DNA of 64,000 nt. Origin: Amyelois transitella. Lineage: Eukaryota > Arthropoda > Insecta > Lepidoptera > Pyralidae. Within the stretch, counting starts at the first letter, position 1. Every line of letters starts with the position of its first letter. The stretch is from contig NC_083518.1 of assembly GCF_032362555.1 (NCBI RefSeq), positions 5,034,501 through 5,098,500 of the forward strand, written 5' to 3'. The position numbers were made by a program, and so were the translations under genes. The notes under the pieces are model-generated. The model saw only the letters and a program-made list of their open reading frames with translations. It was not told the origin of the DNA and searched no databases. Shown piece after piece: positions 22,501 through 33,626 of the stretch.

Positions 22501-25500
22501 GACGTTAGGTACTATTAATAGCAAAATTTATTAAATATATTTACTTGGCGGGTTCTCATCGAGTGGGTTTGGCAGACCAAGCAGTTTGTTGAACACCTCT
22601 TTTACTACAACCGGGTTCAACTTTATCAGCTTCGGTAAGGCTGCAAGAATCTGAAAGTGTGGGAATAATATATTTATAAGTATTATTGCGTAATGAGTAA
22701 ATAAATATACATAGACACACTAAAACATTCATTTTGTCTTCTATTGGCGCTAACAAGGCCCTAAATTTCCTAATAGACAGAAGAGAAAAGTTAAGTAACA
22801 ATTTATAATATGAGATTGGTAAGATTCGGAAGTTAGTTAAGAATAAACACTCACTTCTTTCTTGGAGAGTCCGTTGAGAACGGGTATGAGGAACCGCACG
22901 TCCGCCACGCGAGTGGCGTACAGCTCGCGTACTTTGGACACCAACTCCGCGCTGGGTGGCGCTGGTAATAAACAACAATTGTTTTATATGCAACATAGCA
23001 GTTCAGTTATTCAGGTTAGAATGTAGCAGTTTTTTAAGAATCCAGAATAGATCCACACCATAACTTTTCCAGGAACGTCATATAAGGCGACTAAGGGATA
23101 TGATTATGAACTTGGGATTCTTCTTGTAGGGTAGGCGATGGGCTAGCAACCTGTCACTATTTGAATCACAATTCCATCTTATAGCCATACAACTGAACCT
23201 GGCCTTTAGACATTTCAAGACTGCTGTTGGCTCTGTCTAACTATTAAACGTTATATTTCTCAGTAGCGATAAGTATAAGCCTTGTCAATAATGTCTCTGC
23301 TTCACTAGAACACTCATCCAGCAGTAGCCTAAAGGAATCTCGTAGACTACCATTGCTTACTGGATCGGACTAAAATGCACTACGCACCTATGAAACCTTA
23401 CATAAGACTCACTATAATAAAAATATACCAAATTACTTACACTTCTCAGTAGCGATATGAATCAGCCGTGTCAACAAGGTCTCAGCTCCACGAGGACACT
23501 CATCCAGCAGTAGCCTGAAGGAAGGCCGTAGGCTACCGTTGCTCGCTGGGTCTGAAGCTAAAGCTGTACGAATAGGACCCTCAACGGATCGGAGAACAAG
23601 GCGTTTTGCCTCCGGGCCGGAGCAACCGTAGACTCGAGCCACTTCTAAAATTAGTTCTGGAAAAGACAAAGTATTTGGATGATAGTAGAAAGTTAAAGTT
23701 TACAAATTATTTCGTTGCATTCATAATAGAGAATTTTGAAATATGTTGAAAACCCCAGTATTTCTTGGAAATTGCTGATACTAACACCGGGAAAACGTAA
23801 AATATAGAAAGTGTTCAAATACATTATCTCATTGTTGCGTGATTCCTCTTGCATTCTATACCGCTATCCTTCGCTACATTGCTACATTTTACCTATCCAT
23901 GAAACCTTTCAGCATCATTTATACCACTTTTTATACACAAAACGACGTACGTTAAAATATGATTAGATGTCAAATAATATAATTTAAATATGATTGGACA
24001 GCTTTTAACATAACTAAACATACCTTCATTATAAGGAAACAGGGCCATTATCAAATTCAAGCACAGCTTATAGAGCTCATCTGTCCACGGCAGCCTCACG
24101 CCGTGCCGTGACGTCACGATCTCGGGCGGCGGGTACGACAGCGCGATGAAACCGAGGTACAACATGGCGTGTTTGTCTATCACTTTCTTTACCGCGTCCG
24201 TACCGCGCTGGTAGATTTTAACTACAGAGCTGAGAGCCGTCTCGCGGATCTCGTCGTTTTCTGACACTGGGAAATTATAAATAGTTATTAGTAAATGCTT
24301 AAAATAAATGTGATGTGGTGGTGCTCGGCACTTTAGAAAATAATCACTCCACCTCCCATGGATGTTGTAAAAGACGAAAGGAATAGGGACATTCATCTAC
24401 GCCAGCTTTTACCATGATCCAATATGGTTCTCCTGCAAATGTTAGGAAGTGAGATGGGAGTCCCTTCGTGTAAAATCCTGAATCCCAATCCCAACATAAT
24501 CGGTATATACGCCAGGAGTTAAAAAGAGGATTTAAAGATATGGTAACAATATGACATCAAGATGAAAAAATACTTACGGACGTGGCATATAAGCGACGGC
24601 ACATACTTATGAGCCCTTGGCGGCCTCATAATGCACAGCTCTTCCAATATTTCTAACGCTAACAACGCAACCTTTTCTTCGGTAACCAGATGTTTCAAGT
24701 AATCCACTGCTTCATCCGAAATAAACGGCGCCTCTGAATAAATCTTTCTTAGCAACATATCCTTCGCATTCTCAAACTGAGGGTCCAAACGCTCCGATAT
24801 TTGAGTAATGAGAACGCAAAGCAATTGGTTGTAGTTCTGATCATGTTTTTCATGTAATTTAGGATGCAACGTCACAGGATGCCTGTTAAACCCTTGCATG
24901 AACGCATATTCCTCGTACAACCACGACAAAGCGAGATCGATCCTGTTGACTGGATCCTCTAAAATATAATCCTGCACTAAATTCCTGATCTCCGGCGTGT
25001 AACTTGACGCGAAAATAGTGATGAATTTCGAGCGGATCTGTGCCGCGCCACCAATGGCGCTTTCTTTCTCAGCATTAAGAATCCTTGTGACAGCTTGTAA
25101 CATTAACTTCTCTTTTATTTCTTTAGGTATAGGCCGCGTGAGCTCTTGCAATTTGAGTAATTTCACTTTCTGCTTTAATTTAGGGACCGTAGGGGTCGGA
25201 GGCGGAATATGCTTCTCTTTCTCCACTACCCTTCTTTCTTCTTCTTTCAAATGTTCCTGTCTCGTCTCTTCCATGAGCCTTGAAACCGCACTTTCTATAT
25301 CGCGGTCCGCTTTCGCAGACTCTTGTAATTTGGCGACAGCATTTTTCAAAGTCACTTTCTCTTCATCATCTTTGAGCAGTGGTATTTTAGCGGCCAAATC
25401 TGATAACGTAGGTCCTGAAGATTGAGTGGGTTCGGGGGGAGGTAAGGACGGGACAGGTTCGTCTTTAGTCAGCGCTAGTATCAATTTCGCCAGACTTCTC

Positions 25501-28280
25501 TTTTGAACAGTGCTACCAGAATTAGGTATTGGTTTATAAGCACTCACAAAATGACTAGGTATTTCATTAGGCAAACAGTTTAATAGCGTACTTGTTACTA
25601 GATTAACCACATTGTGGACATTATTGAGGCCATCGAAAATGGAATCTTCGGTCACAGTAGGTTTCGAGATGGTGCCTTGACTGCTATCATCTTCGAAGAG
25701 ATTAAAATCGCTTCTGCTATTGCTATTACTGTCACTACCCTGACTATTACTCTGAGGAGAATCTACTCTAAACCTTTTGACTGGCTGATCGCCACTTTTT
25801 ATTTCACCCAAACGTTTATTCCTTCTTTCTTTAGGTAACACTTTGTTTATTTCTTGAGTCGTCATACCTATATCTAGTAGAAGTTGTGTAAGTTGCGGCA
25901 TCACTTCTATGGAGGAAGGATGTTTTATAAGAGTAATTAGTAACATTTTAAGATGTTTCCTCACTGAGTTCACTTGCGATTGGGACAGTGTTGGTGGTAA
26001 AGTCGTGTGCAGGTCTCCTAATGCTTGTATGACTCGGGGCATATATTTGGATCTTAGTTTGGCAATGAGACATAGTGACGTCATACAAGCCATTAAGTTC
26101 ACGCTAGAAATGTGTTGAGAATTATGGAATTTCACCAGCAGTTTGAAAATGTGCCTGTAAAGAAAAGTTTTAACTACTTATTGAACATTCTAAACATAAA
26201 TTGTGATCCTAAAGAGTGATACAAAGGTACTTAAGCTAAAATTTTATAGAAATTAACAATAAAAACTTGTATCAAATAACCATTACAGTGGATTCCTGAA
26301 AAAATACTTAAACAAAACAAGGGTAAAGTACTTTCATAGTTAATTACAATGTTCGAGTGCACCATTCTTAGATTGGTGAACTTCTTGTTATTTTCTAATT
26401 TGCCCACTTTTGGGGATATTACAAAGGAAACTAATCATATACTTACTCAGATTCTTCTTCAAGGACCCGTCTATTAACAAATGACAGATGTGTTGGCAAA
26501 TTATCCAGACTCAACTCGTTATCTTTTGAATCACTTGAACTCTGCAACAGCACCACCTCCTCCAAAAATTTTATGGTGTGGGTCCGAATGCCCTCATTGT
26601 CACTGTCTATCATGTTCAGAACTATACGCTGAAAGAATACACATTATTATAGAAACATTTAAAAATAGAGCATGATCTTAGAATTGGAAACACTTTGTGC
26701 CATTTCCTACTTCTAAGTGGATTTTAGTATGGAATTTAGGTCTTTCTCCACAGAGACAAACAATGAATGAAAGTGTACAATTAATTAATAAAGAGTTGTT
26801 TTTGAGGGAGATATGAAAAAAGTATTTGAAAAAGTAATTACACGATTAACAAGAATACTATAATGATTACTCAGATTGTAAAGCCAAACATTAGCAAGTT
26901 TCATAAACAGACTTTTTTTTTAATTTATTTATAAACTAAAATAAATTTATAAACAAATCTCTTGTGGCTTGTGCCTCACAGGGTAAATCAAGCCAATGCT
27001 TCTAACCAGTACAGGTTGTATTTATGATGTTTGTGCATGTATATCAACTTACAGTCAACTGGGAAAGATGTTCCCAAACATATTTCAAATCATCTACATC
27101 TTTGTTGCTTGTACTTTTACAAATCCACGCCAATGCATTACGGTACACTATACTAGCGGCCTGGATAGCTCTCTTCTGGATCGCTATAACTGAATCTACC
27201 AGAAGCATTTGCAACTGGCTTATTATCTTTGGCAATTGTTCTGGGTGTAGTTTGCTGAAAACAATTATTAAGCAGTGATTAGGACAAATGAATAATCTAG
27301 ACATATTTAAAAAAAAACTGCTATAGGTAGATCGGTCTGTGCACAGGTTGCACAGGACTTTGTAAATTGACTTTTTTAACCTTTCTTATTTCTAACTATA
27401 GTTAAATCTCTACTTTTTCATTCTTGTGTAGTAGATATGAAAAATGCCTAAAGAATAAAAACCTTTAAACCAAATCTTTCTTACAACTTCCACTACAAAG
27501 CTGCATGTTGTTCTGTACATTAAATTTAACAAAAAATGGTCTAAATTGAATTCTGGGTGCCCACTATATAATCTGCCATCCACCCTTCATTGATCAACAT
27601 TTAAAATTTTCATATGGGCAATTGTATTGAAGATAATAACAAACTATATTAGACACTCTTATCCCAAATGTGAATTAATTACAGAGGATTATTATGTAGA
27701 GAGTTATGAATGTGGATGAAGCGAAGGAAGTATGCAGAGATCGTGGCAAGTGGAAAGAGGTAGTCTCTGCCTACCCCTCCGGGAAAGAGGCGTGATTTTA
27801 TGTATGTATGATTATTATGTATTGGTAGGTATATGTTATGATTTAAAAGGCACTGTTTAGTCCATTAGCTGTAATTTCTTGTGGTATAGTAGACTTATGT
27901 TAATTTTACCTGAGTTCCTCTATAAATGTAACAACTTGCTTCTTAACTTCAGTTGATTTATCATTAACATAGCTTAGAATGTTTTCCATGTACACAGGTA
28001 TCATTTGTGGAGCATGGTGGAGCAAAACCTCTGTAATCTTTCTGAATAGGTCGGCTTTTTTCTTGCCTTCTGCCATTCCAGCATCGTTTATCCATTGTAC
28101 CAGCTAAAATTATAATAGGAAATAAAAGATTTTCTTTGGAAACATCTTTATATAAAAATATACATAAAATTTACAAAATGCATTCAACTCCAAGCGAAAA
28201 ACACGTTTTTGTATAACAAGACTCCAGCAACGAACCTGGTTTTGAGCCGAAATACTTGTATTTTGATATTTACTAGACAT
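19596..28280 (-). CDS. SYMPK: Symplekin, mRNA 3'-end processing scaffold, 13 exons, complete
   Basis: Nuclear scaffold joining CPSF/CstF and the histone pre-mRNA cleavage factor. Exons in transcript order: 28236-28280, 27910-28103, 27053-27254, 26447-26628, 24578-26154, 24024-24266, 23441-23656, 22855-22961, 22545-22650, 21842-21960, 21220-21363, 20365-20574, 19596-19655. All phases agree and give 1134 codons plus TAA; fly symplekin is about 1165 aa. Residues 16-300 are helical HEAT-like repeats with the KKADLFRKI and WINDAGM region. A basic stretch (about 316-338, KERRNKR ... VKRFRV) looks like a nuclear signal, followed by a Ser/Gln/Asn-rich linker. Residues 480-540 are Lys/Glu-rich. Residues 887-1060 match the symplekin C-terminal domain: [45 protein letters not shown]. 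Exon 12 is very GC-rich and Ala/Arg-rich. It converges on AOX. A damaged partial copy of exon 7 lies in intron 7. Confidence 0.95.
19975..20236 (+). repeat. R2 repeat, near-complete copy
   Basis: Runs from GGCTCCCGGCACCAATAC to the GATATAGACGTGACCATATG end, then a (TATG)n tail. It lies in the last symplekin intron. Its 3' about 45 nt resemble the LINE 3' end (see findings). Confidence 0.85.
20701..20880 (+). other. GC-rich, exon-like segment inside symplekin intron 11
   Basis: A GC-rich patch within an AT-rich intron. On the plus strand, 20701-20780 is open (residues include [22 protein letters not shown]), is preceded by an AG and is followed by a GTGAGC donor-like site at about 20774. Downstream is a GC-rich tail. 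No family recognised; it could be a stray exon fragment of another gene, a pseudogene or chance. Confidence 0.3.
22128..22242. repeat. Degenerate palindromic element (possible MITE)
   Basis: CCCGTAG at about 22129 is mirrored by CTACGGG near 22238. Inside, CGCCGTTTC-type blocks face each other near 22150 and 22210. It lies in symplekin intron 9. Confidence 0.4.
23045..23241 (+). repeat. R2 repeat, 3'-truncated
   Basis: An R2 copy that ends abruptly in GGCTCTGTCTA without the usual tail. The duplicated symplekin exon fragment begins within about 20 bp. Confidence 0.75.
23252..23385 (-). pseudogene. Partial, decayed duplicate of symplekin exon 7
   Basis: About 120 bp closely match the 3' two-thirds of the real exon 7 (23441-23656), in the same orientation and just downstream of it. 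The reading frame is kept over about 38 codons ([15 protein letters not shown] ... [13 protein letters not shown]). At the 5' end an in-frame TAG replaces the parent sequence. At the 3' end the parent donor GTAAGT is ATAACG. It is most likely a non-functional tandem exon duplication. Confidence 0.75.
24305..24400 (+). repeat. R2 repeat 5' fragment
   Basis: Carries the R2 head (GTGGTGCTCGGCAC), the CCCATGGATGTTGTAAAAG block and decayed sequence after it, in symplekin intron 5. A weak R3-like trace follows at about 24440-24525. Confidence 0.55.
27695..27808 (+). mobile_element. RTE-like LINE 3' end fragment
   Basis: About 110 bp of the LINE 3' coding end, opening with AGAGTTATGAATGTGGATGA and ending in TTTTATGTATGTATG, inside symplekin intron 2. 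Very close in sequence to the full copy, so probably recent. Confidence 0.85.
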
Positions 28281-28787
28281 CTTTAGTAGTGTAAGCGATA
28301 AATATTTATTCCTACAGCACCATGCCAATATAATTTTATCGAAAATCTTTCTTTGATAATAAATTGATGATGAAGCGGCCTATTTTGACAGTTTGACTCA
28401 AGCAAGTTCAGTGTTGCCAGGTATCATCGACGAGAAGGCACTAAATCAGCTAACGATATCCTTGACAATTTTTGACGACCAAAAATAACAGCGCCCGCTA
28501 AGATTTGCATTTTTATAGTAATAACTCTTTAAACATCTTCGTTACAACCTTAATTACGTTTTCGTTTTTTGACTTTTATTCAGTTTCGAACCTCCTCCAG
28601 ATCCTTGCAAATCCCCATGAGATATAAAAATATCTGTAATTTTCCGTTGAAATTTATTAACAGAATAAAGGCGTTCAAAGTGCTAAAAAAGCTTCGAAAT
28701 TTCGGCACTAAGCACTGACAAATTTTGGCACTGACGAAGTTAACAAGGCGGTAGATTTAGCGCCGAAACCACTAAGTTGGCAACACT

Positions 28788-28823
28788 GTTGTCACCACTG
28801 TCAATTAACTGACAGTGACAACA
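28788..28823. repeat. Bulged hairpin upstream of symplekin
   Basis: TGTTGTCA-CC-ACTGTCA and TGACAGT-GACAACA are complementary arms around ATTAAC. It lies about 510 bp upstream of the symplekin start codon, in gene-poor sequence (28281-29056) where nothing else is evident. Confidence 0.5.
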
Positions 28824-29056
28824 CAAGTCAGTTTTATTTTATTTTGCATGGCCATTTTTTTATCAGCTTCTAGGCATGAACACAAATAATATAAGCCTTT
28901 TGTTATCCAAGGCCCTCCTTTTTAACCTACTTCAAAGAAAAGTTTTCTCATTAAGATATATGTATGCTTGTCAATTGCTAGCTTAATTCCTCAGATTCTA
29001 GATTCCTTCATTCATCATAACCATTCCATGTTCATAGACATGAGCTACGGTTGATA

Positions 29057-29290
29057 CATACATAAAATCACGCCTCTTTCTCGGTGGAGTAGGCAGAGAC
29101 TACATGTTTCCACTTACCACGATCCCTGCGTACTACTTCTGTCGCTCCATCCACATTTATAACTCTCTTCATGCAAGTTCGGCAGTTTCGGGTACTCTTG
29201 GCCTGACCTTTCGCCAAAATGTCCTTAATTTGACCAAGGTACGTTCGTCTTTCATCAAGGCCTTGTCTAATTGTATCAACCTGCTTCATT
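29057..29290 (-). mobile_element. RTE-like LINE 3' fragment
   Basis: The minus-strand translation still reads LGQIKDILAKGQAKSTRN and MKRVINVD, corresponding to the last about 70 residues of the LINE protein, with substitutions. Confidence 0.85.
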
Positions 29291-29509
29291 CATTATCACC
29301 ACATGACCAAACTGCTTTGCACGTAGATCTATACCATAATGCCAAGCTGTTCGCACACACTAAGCATATTTGCTAAAACTAGCATATAATAAAAAAAAAA
29401 ACAAATATGAGTTTAAAAGACTTGTGTTTTTGATTGTGACAAGGCTCAGTTGGATGAAGGTTGTACACATTAAATAATGTGTTGTACACACTATTAGAAT
29501 AACATAAAA

Positions 29510-29692
29510 TACATACATAAAATCACGCCTCTTTCCCGGAGGGGTAGGCAGAGACTACCTCTTTCCATTTGACACGATCTCTGCATATTTCCTTCGCTTC
29601 ATCCACATTCATAACTCTCTTCATGCAAGCTCGGCGGTTTCGGGTACTTTTGGCCTGACCCTTTACCAGGACGTCCTTAATTTGATCAAGAA
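29510..29692 (-). mobile_element. RTE-like LINE 3' fragment
   Basis: A second minus-strand LINE 3' end with a TACATACATAAAATCACGCC tail, 220 bp from the previous fragment. Confidence 0.85.
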
Positions 29693-29802
29693 AAGAATAT
29701 TACTATTAGAATAAATATAATAAAATGACAATAATTTTTATATTTTTGGAAATTTATAATCAGGTAATTTAAATTAATTTTAAAGTTAGACGCAACGATA
29801 AA

Positions 29803-31907
29803 CTAAGCAATCAGGGGCTCTGTTTGATGAGGGTTGTACACTATGTTATGCATTTGATAGACAGGCGGCTTGTTTTCCTCTTCCATCTCCAAGTATGTGC
29901 TGCGAACTACCAGCAAGGAATAGAAGTGAATTACTGAAAAATAACAAGCATAGCTTAGATATGTAATGAAAGAAAGAAAGAAATAAATTATTTGAGCTTA
30001 AAATTTTCCTAGACCAAGGGTTTTGGACAATTATTAATGTATCCTTTTATATATTCAGATTTTATAATCGAAGTAGGGACTTCGTGTCCTTTCTACTTAT
30101 ATATTACTTACAACACCACTTCAGCAGAGGAAGGGTAGCTATGATTCCCGCGAACACCCAACACATCACAACGAGGGCAAGGGCAAGCCCCAGCAGGAAC
30201 ATACCGGCGTTGAAGTAGATCTTCAGTAGGTTAGGCTTATTCTGGAAATAACAAATACAAAACTTAAAACTTTAGGATACTTATTTGCTTGTCTACTTGT
30301 TGGTTATTGTAAAAGATAAATGGATAGAGCAATTAAAATATAACATAATAATCCAGTCAGTAAGTAAGAACATTACATTTGACTAAATATTTCCCTTTTA
30401 ATTTTGGATTTTATGCTCTCGAAATTCTAATTCTCATGCCTTCTCGAAATATCCGGGAGGTTATATTTAAGTATTTATTTTCTATTGCTTGTCGAGAAAA
30501 ATACACACACACACACACACACATGGTCACGTCTATATCCCTTGCGGGGTAGACAGAGCCAGACTGATAGGCCACGTTCAGCTGTTTGGCTTAATTATAG
30601 AATTAAGATTCAAATAGTGAAAGGTTGCTAGCCCATCGCCTAAAAGAGGAATCCCAAGTTTATAAGCCTTCGCCATAGCCATCGCTTTCGATTGACAACG
30701 TAGGTCAGTCACATTCCTCCTCGACTCGACGGACTCACTCGCACGTATCGGTATTACAAGACGGCTTAGCAGGACGGCTTAGGCGCCGGCGCAAAACACC
30801 TATGTGTAAAATATTCCTGCATAAGAGCCTTTTTTAGGAGTTTGATACACACGGCGACAGTTGATAGCGGTCCCAGTTAATGGAATTCTTATTTCTAAAT
30901 AGAAACTACAAACCGTATGAACTCCAACCAACAGCATCATACTTAAAGTAATTAGAAACAAAAACACTAGTATATAATATCCCAGTGTTATGTACAGGGA
31001 TAAGGTCGCCCTGGCCACATCTTCTGGGGTAGTATTGGGGTCCTTGTGATAGTCATGCTGATATGTGGCCACTTTGTATATGGAGAATGACAATGTCCCA
31101 ATGCTTAGGCATGATATTATCTGAAATATAAATTAAAGCACCGTTAACTTCTATTTTAAAAGACAAGTTCAGGTCTCGAACTTAGTTTATGGCTAGTTTA
31201 ATTTGTGTTTTTAAATTTTACATAGACCATATTTAACCAAAATATCAAAAAGTGCCTCGGTTTGAAATAAGTAGATATTATCATTACTTTGCTTAGTTAC
31301 CTAGTACTGCAATTTGCGCCAATGTATATACCTATACTATATATACTAACTACCTATTTACACAGACAAACAAATTTACTAATATGTTTATACCCTGTGC
31401 CGTGTTGATAAGTTAAGTACTTATATCTAATACATATTAAGCATTTTGAATACGACCAAAAAAAATCAATAAATAGCCACTCTTCTCCATTCAACCCAAG
31501 GTAAACTTTCAGATCATAGACAGGACATTATCATTATTAAAACAAAAGAATACTCATTATTCTATGGATGAAAGCAGGTTGACTAAGCAAATATACAAAT
31601 GGGGTGTGAATGGGATTTTCGAGTGGGAAGGCCTTAACGAACGTACTTTGATGAAATCATAGCCGTTCTAGCAAAAGGTCAGGTCAAAAGAGAGTTATGA
31701 ATGTGGATGAAGCGAAAGAAGTATGCATGGACTGTGGCAAGTAAGATGTGGTCTCTCCCCCTCCGGGAAAGAGGTGTGATTTATGTATGTAATAAATAAA
31801 TGAAGCTTTGTTACACTTACTAAAGACAAATATCCTATAATCAAAGAGCCCGTCCGCAACCGTAAACAAAAACAGCATTTATCAAATCGTGGGAGTACTA
31901 TGCACAT
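29803..31907 (-). CDS. Four-TM LAPTM-like protein, gene E, complete
   Basis: Exons in transcript order: 31821-31907, 30914-31120, 30112-30241, 29803-29933. Phases are 0/0/1 and give 184 aa. The N-terminus holds the family signature KCCFC (Cys11, Cys12, Cys14), then L-R-R-G spacing and a GYLSL segment leading into TM1. Exon 2 has TM1, the longest polar loop of the family (YQHDYHKDPNTTPEDVAR) and TM2 ending VGVHT. Exon 3 is TM3. Exon 4 has TM4, then LVVRSTYLEMEEEN and a polar tail with Tyr and Asn-Pro. It is divergent from gene A, with 1.7 kb between the start codons. The pattern CC-C with an R-x-G and four TM segments resembles lysosomal LAPTM4/5 proteins, but the assignment is by pattern only. 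Introns 1 and 2 hold LINE and R2 fragments. Confidence 0.85.
30502..30523. repeat. (AC)n microsatellite
   Basis: An uninterrupted run of about ten AC units at the edge of an R2 copy. Confidence 0.9.
30524..30690 (-). repeat. R2 copy in gene E intron 2
   Basis: Begins with the reverse complement of the R2 3' end (CACGTCTATATCCCTTGCGGGG) and runs to the CCCATCGCC and TATAAGCC blocks. Confidence 0.75.
31625..31798 (+). mobile_element. Degenerate LINE 3' fragment in gene E intron 1
   Basis: A plus-strand LINE 3' end with internal deletions. GAGAGTTATGAATGTGGATG and the GTGTGATTTATGTATG tail are recognisable. Confidence 0.7.
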
Positions 31908-32263
31908 CCTGTATTGGTCACGTTAAACTCATCACAAACGGAAGTTATATTTATTAATATCTATGTCAATATATTAAAAAATTAAAAAATCTTCAGCTAC
32001 ATACAAAAATCTATTCTCAAAAATATGGGCCGAATGAGCCACAGTCCTGTAGTTATCAGTGAATATTTGAGGTACAAAAGTATATCTATTTTTATCTGAT
32101 AAAAGGTAGTGATAATTGGAATGGGCACTTTGTCAGTGTATGAGTTCATTTCGGTTTTGTTGCTAATATTACCAATAAGGGACAAATTAAAGGAATTTGC
32201 TGTCTTTTTTTTTTCAGGATTACTATAGCTTAATACTTTGCATGCATCGGTGGTCGAAATCAT

Positions 32264-33626
32264 ATCTCAGCCATATACCAATTATGTTATAAGTATAAAT
32301 GCTTAACGATGCAATACCGGTAAAGGAAGACACCGTAAGGAAACCTGTACTTTCGGGAAACTGGCTGTGTTACCATGATATATATGAGGACTTGGTAATT
32401 CCTCAATATAGCTCTTCCATTGCAGATGTCTGACACGAAGGATACGCCGCTTTGTGTAAAAACCTCACTTATCTAATCCAGGATCATGTTAAAAAAGGCG
32501 CATCCTAGCTCTTCTTCAGAGAAGTGAAGAACCGCGACTAACGCCGAAACGAAGAAGAAGGCTAGAGATAATTTTTTATTCATCTAATAAATTTTATTAT
32601 TAAAAATGGACATCATAGATTGATTGTTTTGCTTACAGCTCTCAAAATATTTGCGTAGCTTCCACGTAGCACCATCGTAGCCGTTGTCGTAGCAAATCAT
32701 GTTCTTCCCTTCTAGAGAATACTGTTACAAATCCTAGACTCTGGATGTTCGTAGCAGTCCACTTAGAGCTAAATTATTCAATAAACTTCATCCATCAATA
32801 CTAATATGTAGGTAGGTACTAGTTTTTCGTCGCGTACTTAGACCTCGCGAACACTGAATCTTTTTTTACTAAATTGGGAATATCTTAAAAACTACTCTAC
32901 TAAAACGACTCTCTTCCCCATTAACCTAAAAATTAAAGGTTATAATTTCATCATAAAGTGATAATGATGATATTTTATAGACTACTCGGCCATCATCGGA
33001 TCTTTGCTCTCTTCCATCTTTGCATGTCTCCGGTGGCACCTCCTCACTGCTACGGGGTCCGTTGAAGAGTAACATTGAAAGGAAAAGCTTTATCTTCTCT
33101 CTTCATATATTAAAAGTAGAAAGTTGGGAGTCGCTTTGTGTAAAACCCTGGCAAACACAATCCAGAATCCATGGTCAATGGCATACCACGGGCTCCTAAC
33201 CAGAGTGGTGAGGGTGCAACTGGGACTAAAACTAGGAGGAAGAAGAGGAGTGGTAGAAAGAGAGAGAACATAAGACATTTTTCCTTTCAACAGTTCTCAG
33301 TTCCCAGAACAGGGAGCAGTTCTCTAAATACCTAGGCGAACTTTCAGATCTCTGTAAATAAAAAAAGAATGACGGGAAGACCAATGATACCTATATTGAA
33401 ACTGTATGCTGCGTGATCTAATCAGTAATGTTCACAGTTCAGAAAATCCCAACAAATAACTCATTATTTATAGTTATCTCAATGCGTAGGCGCACACTCA
33501 GGCGCGTATCATTTGTTTAGTATTTAAACCACAACGGATCGAGTCTCTTAGCGCATTATACCGACCAATTCAAAAGCTTGTTTTTTTTTTCATATTAATT
33601 AAAAATTTACTTTTGTGTCTTACAAA
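32264..33626. other. Intergenic region between divergent genes E and A
   Basis: The gap between the start codons runs 31908-33626. Two R3 copies lie at about 32450-32565 and 33118-33250. No further exon is seen. Promoters of both genes must lie here, but no clear TATA box or other element was identified. Confidence 0.5.
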
